Part shown: piece by piece, positions 8,029 through 14,207 of the stretch | Layout: each line of letters begins with the position of its first letter | Position numbering within the stretch: position 1 is the stretch's first letter | Assembly (NCBI GenBank): GCA_016744555.1 | Contig: JADGED010000001.1 | Span: forward strand, 8,265 to 48,255 | Length of the DNA: 39,991 nt | Direction: 5' to 3' | Origin: Desulfuromonadaceae bacterium | Lineage (GTDB): Bacteria; Desulfobacterota; Desulfuromonadia; Desulfuromonadales; Geopsychrobacteraceae | Notes under the pieces: generated by a model | What the model saw: only the letters and a program-made list of their open reading frames with translations | Database searches by the model: none | What the model was told of the DNA's origin: nothing | Translations under genes and position numbers: made by a program

Positions 8029-9393
8029 ATGCCAGCAAAAAAAATTATGATTGTCGATAATGAAGAAGGTCTATGCCGCATGATGTCAGCGGTGCTCATG
8101 GATGAGGGTCACGGCACCAGAACTTTTACTGATCCCCTTGAAGCTGTAGAACTGTTCCGTGCAGGGATTTGGGATCTAGTTATCAGTGATATCAAAATGC
8201 CGGGGATAGATGGTCTTGAAGTGCTAAAGCGGATAAAAGCAATAGAGCCAGAAATCCCTGTTATCATGATTACCGCCTTTGCCACCGTTGAAATGTCGAT
8301 TCAAGCTTTGCGTCGCGGTGCATACGACATGCTCACCAAGCCATTTGAACCGGATGAACTCCTGTTCCGAGTGCGCAATGCTTTAAATCATAATCAACTC
8401 GCCAACGAGAATCAAAAATTACGGGAAGAATTAGCTGGAAAATTCAATTTTGACAATATCATCGGAGCTTCAACCATCTTGCAACAACTCCTCGACAAAG
8501 TTGAGAAAGTTGCAGTACGAGATACTTCTGCTTTAATTACTGGTGAATCCGGAACCGGAAAAGAACTAATTGCCCAAGCAATTCACTATAATTCTGAACG
8601 CAAAGAAAAACCCTTTATTGCCATCAACTGTGGGGCAATTCCTAGCTCAGTATTGGAGAGTGAACTTTTCGGTCACAAAAAAGGTGCCTTTACCGGTGCT
8701 GACGCTGACAAAGAGGGACTCCTTAAAGCCGCTGATGGCGGTACTTTGTTTCTAGATGAGGTTGGCAACCTCCCAATCTCGGTACAAATGACCATGTTGC
8801 GCTTTTTACAAGAACAAGAATTCCATCGCGTAGGAGATACTAAGCCTACCAAGGTTGATGTCAGACTTATCTCGGCAACCAACTCCGATTTGGAACAAGA
8901 AGTTAAAGATGGCACCTTCCGGGAAGACCTCTTTTATCGCCTCAACGTCATCAACCTCCACTTGCCACCACTACGGCAAAGGAAAGCCGACATTTCATTG
9001 TTGGCTGCCCATTTTATTGGTGAGCAAAACAAAAAATTTAAAACTGCCATTGCTGGCTTTTCTACCGAAGCCCAACATGCATCGACCGAATATCCGTGGC
9101 CAGGAAATATCCGCCAACTTAAAAATGTCATCGAAGCATGCATGACAATTGAGACCGAAAACCAAATTAGTTTAGCGACTCTGACTCAATTCATTGAGAT
9201 AGATGCTAGCACCATTGGCAACGAAGATTACACTAATGCCTTAGCACGCTTTGAAATTGACTATTTGCGTCAATTACTCACCTCAGTTGATGGCAACATC
9301 GACGAAGCGGCGAAAAAATCAAATATGAATATGGCGACAATTTATCGTAAATTGAAAAAGTACGGTTTACGTAAAGGGGAGATACTAAATTAA
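8029..9393 (+). CDS. NtrC-family sigma54-dependent response regulator
   Basis: The 454-residue protein has an N-terminal receiver (acidic pocket near Asp10, phospho-acceptor Asp54 in ISDIKMPG, Lys104). An AAA+ domain follows with Walker A GESGTGKE (172-179), the sigma54 contact loop GAFTGA (219-224) and Walker B FLDEVG (241-246). A Fis-type helix-turn-helix sits at the C-terminus (NIDEAAKKSNMNMATIYRKL). It activates RNA polymerase-sigma54. No kinase is adjacent on the same strand, and a 206-bp spacer separates it from the ars operon. The nearest strong sigma54 promoter in the neighbourhood is that of the OFA carrier, about 3 kb away, a possible but unproven target. Confidence 0.93.
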   Translation: MPAKKIMIVDNEEGLCRMMSAVLMDEGHGTRTFTDPLEAVELFRAGIWDLVISDIKMPGIDGLEVLKRIKAIEPEIPVIMITAFATVEMSIQALRRGAYDMLTKPFEPDELLFRVRNALNHNQLANENQKLREELAGKFNFDNIIGASTILQQLLDKVEKVAVRDTSALITGESGTGKELIAQAIHYNSERKEKPFIAINCGAIPSSVLESELFGHKKGAFTGADADKEGLLKAADGGTLFLDEVGNLPISVQMTMLRFLQEQEFHRVGDTKPTKVDVRLISATNSDLEQEVKDGTFREDLFYRLNVINLHLPPLRQRKADISLLAAHFIGEQNKKFKTAIAGFSTEAQHASTEYPWPGNIRQLKNVIEACMTIETENQISLATLTQFIEIDASTIGNEDYTNALARFEIDYLRQLLTSVDGNIDEAAKKSNMNMATIYRKLKKYGLRKGEILN

Positions 9394-9420
9394 GATGGGT
9401 ATACGCTGGGAGAAAGGCTG

Positions 9421-9759
9421 TTACTTTAGATTTAACATCTCCTGAAACATTTCCATAAAGCTCATCCCTACCGGCTTAATTACCCACAATGCCAAAGTAG
9501 TAAGAATTATGAATACCATCGTCCAGTTAAGAATTGCGGTGCGGAGCTTCCAGTTTGGCAGGATTGGATTTCCATCTTTGTCTAGCTTTGGTTCTTTCCG
9601 TGGCGCTTTACGCAACAATCTACCAGAGGATAAGAAGATCAGTGCTGATACAAGAAACTGGGGCATAACGTCGGTACTAAGGACGCCAGCAGTCAGCAGG
9701 ACGGCATAATAGACTAGAGCAACTAGCCCTAGAATTGTCATCTGTTGACCCAAATTCAT
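9421..9759 (-). CDS. Small membrane protein of unknown function
   Basis: I do not recognise the family. The ATG at 9759 (112 residues) is preferred over the GTG at 9771, because a GGTGGA ribosome site lies 7 bases before the ATG. There are three hydrophobic segments (about 3-22, 27-45 and 78-98) with a charged, Lys/Arg/Pro-rich loop (KAPRKEPKLDKDGNPILPNW) between the second and third. It is the last gene on the minus strand after two carboxylate-carrier genes, and could be an accessory subunit or a separately transcribed protein; a 156-bp spacer precedes it. Confidence 0.6.
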   Translation of the reverse strand: MNLGQQMTILGLVALVYYAVLLTAGVLSTDVMPQFLVSALIFLSSGRLLRKAPRKEPKLDKDGNPILPNWKLRTAILNWTMVFIILTTLALWVIKPVGMSFMEMFQEMLNLK

Positions 9760-9915
9760 CGATTCATCCACCTGTTCTATTAAGTAAAATTGCGTTTGAT
9801 AATGCTAAAATACCGACAAATGACGATTTTTTCAACGGTTCTGTTACTAAATCTACAAAAAAATATTTTCTGCGGCTCAACTTAAGACGACTAGCCTGCG
9901 ACAAGGCTCTATAAT

Positions 9916-10518
9916 TTAATAATCATCGGTCTCTGCAGCAAGAACCTTCCACTCACCTAACGGCAAAACCGTACGTCCACAATACTGATTGTAACTCTGT
10001 GCAATAACCATGTAAGCAGCCACTAAAGATGCAAACAAACCACTACCGCTACCTAGCCATAAAAACACTCGGTCATCGCGCAAATAATCCATAGCCAACG
10101 CTAAGAAAAAAAACATCATAAAACCATAAAGGGTTTGAATCGCAACGCTTTGTCGAAAGCTAGCTAAAAACAAGATTGCGACAAACAATCCCCACAAACT
10201 CATAAACGAAAACATCGTGATTGCGTCTGGATGTTTGCCCATCCCCATTTGCGGGGTAATTTCATAACTGATAAGGGACAGCCACAAAATACCAAGTGGC
10301 AACAATGTTGCGGCAGCGTACGAGCGACCTTGCTGCTGACTGCGAATACCGGTAAGTAATTGAATTGTCCCACCACCAAGGAGAATACCGCCGGTCAAAA
10401 AAACCGGTGGTCTAACTAGTTCAATTTGACTAAAGACGTAGATTGCCAATGTTACCGCTAATGCTAGCAACCCTATAGTTGGTAATCCATCTTGCTTTGG
10501 TTGAACTATGGTGGTCAT
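9916..10518 (-). CDS. GPR1/FUN34/YaaH-family (SatP-like) acetate carrier
   Basis: The 200-residue membrane protein starts at the ATG at 10518 (CTGGAG ribosome site 7 bases upstream); the ORF upstream of this runs into a terminator hairpin. It has six predicted membrane segments. Family landmarks are GGGTIQLLTGIRSQQQG followed by GILWLSL, the SLWGLFVAILFLASFR segment, and the closing GLFASLVAAYMVIAQ ... VLPLGEW. Characterised members (E. coli SatP, yeast Ady2) move acetate or succinate with protons. The N-terminal NPAPLGL-type motif is degenerate (LPTIGLLAL). It lies downstream of the OFA carrier across a hairpin, suggesting partial co-transcription and a joint role in small-carboxylate uptake. 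Confidence 0.78.
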   Translation of the reverse strand: MTTIVQPKQDGLPTIGLLALAVTLAIYVFSQIELVRPPVFLTGGILLGGGTIQLLTGIRSQQQGRSYAAATLLPLGILWLSLISYEITPQMGMGKHPDAITMFSFMSLWGLFVAILFLASFRQSVAIQTLYGFMMFFFLALAMDYLRDDRVFLWLGSGSGLFASLVAAYMVIAQSYNQYCGRTVLPLGEWKVLAAETDDY

Positions 10519-10549
10519 AATCGCTCCAGTGTAACTATGAAAATAAAAA

Positions 10550-10577
10550 AGGTGCCCCATCAATTGATGGAGCACCT
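10550..10577 (-). terminator. Intrinsic terminator/attenuator between the OFA and acetate-carrier genes
   Basis: The inverted repeat AGGTGC...GCACCT with inner CCATCAATTGATGG is followed, in the minus direction, by TTTTTTATTTT. It lies 17 bases after the OFA stop and 31 bases before the next start, so it can end OFA transcripts or limit read-through into the acetate-carrier gene. Confidence 0.8.
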
Positions 10578-10594
10578 CTCAAAACAACCGGTTA

Positions 10595-12295
10595 TTAATC
10601 TTTGGCGTTCTCTAGAACCAAATCTTCTTCTTCGGTGTAAACTTCTGCAGTCTCGGTAACTGTTGCAGGAGCTTTTTGCTTTCTTAAGCTTAGAGCCATC
10701 ATGGCGCCAACTAGGAGTAGTACACCAGCAACGATGAAGGATGATTCCATGCTACCAGTCTTAGCTGTCAACATTGCGGAAACCCGAACCATTACAAAGG
10801 CGCCAACACCCCAAGCTGAGAAGAGGATACCGTAGTTCATGCCGAAATGCTTCATTCCCCAGTGATCCTTAGCAAAAGATGGGAACAATGAAAGGTTGGT
10901 ACCGTAGTTGAAAACCATTGCAGTAACGATTGAGGCAACCACAAGTGGGCTACTACCTTCGCCAACTAGTACTGGGATAGCTGCAAACATTAAGCAAGCT
11001 TGGAAAGCCAACATGATACACAGGGTAGTACCGCGACCGATTTTGTCGGAAACGACACCAGCGATCAAGCGACCTGCAGCGTTACCAACAGACATGATAA
11101 CAACAACCAAGAAGGCCATCTCACCCATAGAGGCTTTAGCTAATCCTTTAGCGCTACCAATAACCATAAGGCCAGCACCGGAACCGATGAAGAAACAAAG
11201 CCATAAGGTGTAGAATTTAGCATCTTTAAATAATTGTGAAGGCGCTTTATCTTCAACAGCAGGAGCAGCGTTACCAGTACTTGCAGCAGCATTAGGATCA
11301 GCGACAAAACCTGCAGGTGGGTTAGAAATCAACATACCAAGGCTGGTTACAACTATAGCGAAAGCAATACCGAAGTACATCATTGACTGTTGTAGACCGA
11401 CAGTAGCGAGCAAGTATTTTGCTAGTGGTGCGATATAAACAGAAGCCAAACCAAAACCTGAGACAACGATTCCAGCGATCAGACCAGTCTTAGTTGGTGA
11501 GAACCACTTTAGAGCAGGTGGGGTGGCAGCAGAGTAACCGAAACCGATACCGGTACCAGCTAACATGCCGAAGCCAACAACCCAAGCCCAATAGTTAGTG
11601 GTTTGTGAAATCCAGATAAATCCAGCACCAACCAACAAACCGCCGATAGCACAAGTGACTTTAGGGCCAAATTTATCTTGGCACTTACCAGCCATAATCA
11701 TCGCCGCAGCAAAAGCTAAACAAGCAACTGCATAAGGGTCGTTTACACTAGCTGCGTCCCAAGTAAATGCGCCAGGTGCGCCAGAAGCAATTGAGTCAAC
11801 GATTGCGCCTTTAAAGATACTCCAAGTATAAAGGATTCCCAAAGCTAGGTTAATACCCAGTGCTGCTAGTAAAACTTGAATTCCGCGATTCTTGATTGTT
11901 TGTGGTTGCATCGTGGTTGTTTCCTCTCTCAATGTAGCGTTATAAGTTCCATTAAATGAATCATTACGAAGTGTTACCGATTTAAGTCTATGTGCTAAAG
12001 GCCATTTATTTCTAAATTTGATTTTAATTGGTGTACGTGCAGCATGGGGCTTCTGCGCAGCAACAACAGATTGTTTGGTTACCAACGGATCAGATTCATG
12101 TGAAAGCTCCAGCGAGCTCTCCTGCTGAATTTCTCTTCCCAATACCTCAGGGTGGCGCTCGGTCAACTCTTGAAACTTGTCGCACTCCTGATAACTGCAT
12201 GAACAGAAGTGGGACATAGCAACGACATCATAAGGTGAGATATAATCTTCACCGACGTCACAGTATTCCTGGTTATAATACGGGCAGATTGCCAT
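10595..12295 (-). CDS. OFA-type MFS carboxylate carrier with cysteine-rich N-terminal extension
   Basis: Residues 129-566 form a 12-segment major facilitator of the oxalate:formate antiporter (OFA) family, seen in NLALGILYTWSIFKGAI, KCQDKFGPK, GMLAGTGIGFGYSAATPPALKWF and SDKIGRG. Such carriers move formate, oxalate, lactate or related monocarboxylates. The 128-residue N-terminal part is unusual: a small motif with Cys4, Cys12, Cys31, Cys33 and Cys38 (CPYYNQEYC ... HFCSCSYQEC), then a polar linker. The ATG at 12295 has an excellent GAGGAGGA site, so the extension is translated. An internal ATG at 11911 has its own AGAGAGGAAA site, so a short carrier-only form could also be made. Expression is predicted to need sigma54. 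The Cys cluster might bind metal or sense redox state (inference). Confidence 0.85.
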   Translation of the reverse strand: MAICPYYNQEYCDVGEDYISPYDVVAMSHFCSCSYQECDKFQELTERHPEVLGREIQQESSLELSHESDPLVTKQSVVAAQKPHAARTPIKIKFRNKWPLAHRLKSVTLRNDSFNGTYNATLREETTTMQPQTIKNRGIQVLLAALGINLALGILYTWSIFKGAIVDSIASGAPGAFTWDAASVNDPYAVACLAFAAAMIMAGKCQDKFGPKVTCAIGGLLVGAGFIWISQTTNYWAWVVGFGMLAGTGIGFGYSAATPPALKWFSPTKTGLIAGIVVSGFGLASVYIAPLAKYLLATVGLQQSMMYFGIAFAIVVTSLGMLISNPPAGFVADPNAAASTGNAAPAVEDKAPSQLFKDAKFYTLWLCFFIGSGAGLMVIGSAKGLAKASMGEMAFLVVVIMSVGNAAGRLIAGVVSDKIGRGTTLCIMLAFQACLMFAAIPVLVGEGSSPLVVASIVTAMVFNYGTNLSLFPSFAKDHWGMKHFGMNYGILFSAWGVGAFVMVRVSAMLTAKTGSMESSFIVAGVLLLVGAMMALSLRKQKAPATVTETAEVYTEEEDLVLENAKD

Positions 12296-12332
12296 GGTCT
12301 TTCCTCCTCAATTTGGTATTGCCATCACTAAG

Positions 12333-12348
12333 AGCAAACCACGTGCCA
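12333..12348 (-). promoter_or_regulatory. Sigma54 (-24/-12) promoter of the OFA carrier
   Basis: Read on the minus strand the sequence is TGGCACG-N4-TTGCT, essentially the consensus, with invariant GG (12347-12346) and GC (12335-12334) at the correct 10-bp spacing. Predicted transcription start is near 12322, leaving a leader of about 27 bases that holds the strong ribosome site. Confidence 0.88.
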
Positions 12349-12432
12349 ACTATTTAAAAAAGAAATTTCTCCTTTATTTTCAGTCACTTTGACATCAATT
12401 CCACGATTCTCAAAAATCGCAAAAAAATACCA

Positions 12433-12624
12433 TTTTTCGCAATGGTGCAAAAGTTCAGATTCGTTACTAAGATCAATATGCAAAAACGCAAAACCAGTGT
12501 TCTACTCCTTAAGCACTGTAATCATTAAGGTTATCCTCAGACAGGCTCACCACTTCTGCAGTAAATGAACAAATGTTTGCAATTTTGAAATGGTCATTTT
12601 ATAAATTTGCAAAATTGCAAATTT
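12433..12624. promoter_or_regulatory. Three TTTGCA-N4-TGCAAA-type palindromes, candidate activator sites
   Basis: The best site is AAATTTGCA-N4-TGCAAATTT at 12603-12624 (9-bp perfect arms). A second, TTTGCA-N4-TGAAAT, is at 12576-12591, centred 30 bp away (about three helical turns). A third, TTCGCA-N4-TGCAAA, is at 12436-12451. They lie about 100, 245 and 275 bp upstream of the sigma54 promoter, in the normal range for enhancer-binding activators. They could instead serve the divergent flavoprotein gene. Confidence 0.5.
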
Positions 12625-12803
12625 CACGAGGATGCAATTAAATTGGATGGGCAAACGGCTCGAACAAAACAAGCCAGGAGAAATAGCGGGAACAATTACA
12701 CCGCAATAGAGACAATACTTAATTCACCTTTTGCTCTTGTTACCTATTTACGCTAGGCTATCCGCTAAAGGATTGTTGGCAGACGCTACACAAAGGAGAG
12801 CTT

Positions 12804-13388
12804 GTGAAAATTCTTGCGATTAATGGCAGCCGTAGAACAAAGGGGAATACCGAAACCCTAATCCAAGCGCTACTAGCACCATGCAACGCTGCAGGGGTAG
12901 AGACAGAATCAATTTTTATCGGCGATTACAACATTGGAGCCTGTACTGGCTGTGAAGGTTGTGCCAAATCTTGGCAATGCGTTATCAAGGATGATTATGC
13001 AAAAGTTATAAATAAAATAGATGCTGCAGATGGGATAATTCTCGCCTCGCCCACCTACTGGTATTCTGTAACTTCGGACATGAAGCGCTTAATTGATCGC
13101 AGCTATAGCCTCGTCCAATTTCCCGTCAGCCGAAAAAACTGGATTGGTAAATATCAAAATAGTGGAAAAGCCTGCATTACGGTTGGTATTTGTGAACAAT
13201 TTGAGATGGCGGCAATGGGTAATACTCTATCGCTACTGACCGATTTTTCTAAAGATATTGGATTTGAGGTAGTCGATTCAATTGCTGGCTTAGGTTTTTT
13301 TGCGGCAGGAAGCATCAACAATGACAGTGACATCCTAAGTAGAGCAGAAGCCGCGGGCCAATCACTACTTAAACACTTGAAACAATAG
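12804..13388 (+). CDS. Iron-sulfur-flavoprotein-like NAD(P)H:FMN reductase, first of a pair
   Basis: The 194-residue flavodoxin-fold protein (GTG start, AAGGAGAG ribosome site) has the FMN phosphate loop INGSRRTKGNTETL near the N-terminus and SPTYWYSVTSDMKRLIDR, typical of the NADPH-dependent FMN reductase superfamily. Residues 47-59 carry Cys in the pattern C-x2-C-x2-C-x5-C (Cys47, 50, 53, 59), matching the compact cluster motif described for archaeal/anaerobe iron-sulfur flavoproteins (Isf) that hold a 4Fe-4S cluster beside FMN. Isf proteins transfer electrons and can reduce O2 or peroxide in anaerobes. The natural partner is unknown. The next gene, 24 bases downstream, is a paralogue. Confidence 0.8.
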   Translation: MKILAINGSRRTKGNTETLIQALLAPCNAAGVETESIFIGDYNIGACTGCEGCAKSWQCVIKDDYAKVINKIDAADGIILASPTYWYSVTSDMKRLIDRSYSLVQFPVSRKNWIGKYQNSGKACITVGICEQFEMAAMGNTLSLLTDFSKDIGFEVVDSIAGLGFFAAGSINNDSDILSRAEAAGQSLLKHLKQ

Positions 13389-13412
13389 TCTTCACTTATA
13401 AGGAGAAAACAT

Positions 13413-14012
13413 ATGTATGCAATCGCTGTAAATGGTAGCCCACGTAAAGGTGGCAATACCGAGATACTCTTACAACAAGCCCTTGCCCCGCTTGCCGATA
13501 ATGGCTGGGAAACTGAGTTAGTCCAGGTCGGTGGCACCCCTATTCGTGGCTGTTGCGCCTGCTACAAGTGCAAAGAACTTAAAAACAACCGCTGCGTTAT
13601 CGGCAATGATGGTTTTAATGAAGTTTACGCCAAACTGCTCAAGGCAGACGCCATGATCCTTGGCTCTCCAACCTATTTTGCTGCCGTTTCTGCCGATTTA
13701 AAAGCCCTACTAGAGCGTGCAGGAATGGTCGCCATCGCTAACGGCAACGCCTTTTCCGGTAAAATCGGTGCCGCCGTAGTCGCAGTTCGCAAAGGCGGAG
13801 CTACCCACGTCTTTGATAGCATCAACCACATGTACCAAATGTCCCGCATGATCGTGCCCGGTTCTACCTACTGGAATATGGGGCTTGGAAAAGCACAAGG
13901 AGAGGTAAACGAGGATGAAGAGGGATTAAACAACATGCTCCACCTCGGCAAAGTGATCAATTGGCTTGGCCGGTCAATTAAAAACAGCGACCTAGATTAT
14001 CCGCTGGGCTAA
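13413..14012 (+). CDS. Iron-sulfur-flavoprotein-like NAD(P)H:FMN reductase, second of a pair
   Basis: The 199-residue paralogue of the preceding gene is in the same operon (TAAGGAGAAAA ribosome site, 24-base gap). It shares the N-terminal VNGSPRKGGNTEILL FMN-binding loop and GSPTYFAAVSADLKALLER. The cysteine motif is C-x2-C-x2-C-x7-C (Cys47, 50, 53, 61) with an extra adjacent Cys48. The spacing difference from the first copy (x7 versus x5), together with a different middle region (NAFSGKIGAAVVAVRKGGATH), suggests distinct roles rather than recent duplication. The C-terminal GLGKAQGEVNEDEEG stretch is commonly seen in flavodoxin-family reductases. Confidence 0.8.
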   Translation: MYAIAVNGSPRKGGNTEILLQQALAPLADNGWETELVQVGGTPIRGCCACYKCKELKNNRCVIGNDGFNEVYAKLLKADAMILGSPTYFAAVSADLKALLERAGMVAIANGNAFSGKIGAAVVAVRKGGATHVFDSINHMYQMSRMIVPGSTYWNMGLGKAQGEVNEDEEGLNNMLHLGKVINWLGRSIKNSDLDYPLG

Positions 14013-14030
14013 AAATATCTACTAGCAGAA

Positions 14031-14065
14031 CTGGCGAGGCCACCAGTAACAGGAGGTCTCGCCAG
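14031..14065. terminator. Hairpin downstream of the flavoprotein pair
   Basis: CTGGCGAG (14031-14038) pairs with CTCGCCAG (14058-14065), 18 bases after the second flavoprotein stop. There is no U-tract, so this is a weak or factor-assisted terminator. The remaining bases to 14207 show nothing else I can name. Confidence 0.4.
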
Positions 14066-14207
14066 GCTATTGCAACTAACGATAGTCTATTTCTCAATCT
14101 AACAATCAAACCATTTATAACAGTACCAGCTTGGTAATTTTGGCAGCCTATGCAAAAAGCACTGCTTCCCATTTGGGTGCACAATAGCCAGCTTAAACCT
14201 TAACAAG

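Larger units (their letters stand above)
12296..12803. other. 508-bp divergent control region
   Basis: No convincing coding frame. The OFA-proximal end carries a -24/-12 promoter (minus strand). The middle is AT-rich and holds three palindromes of the TTTGCA-N4-TGCAAA type. The right end leads into the GTG start of the flavoprotein gene with its AAAGGAGAG ribosome site; I could not define a clear promoter for that gene. Confidence 0.6.

Noticed and set aside
12778..12794. Second sigma54 promoter (TTGGCAGACGCTACAC) before the flavoprotein gene
   Set aside because: The -12 element is absent and the site overlaps the ribosome-binding region.
14066..14207. Degenerate gene between the flavoprotein pair and the kinase
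   Set aside because: Short frames only, with no similarity I can recognise; treated as ordinary convergent spacer.
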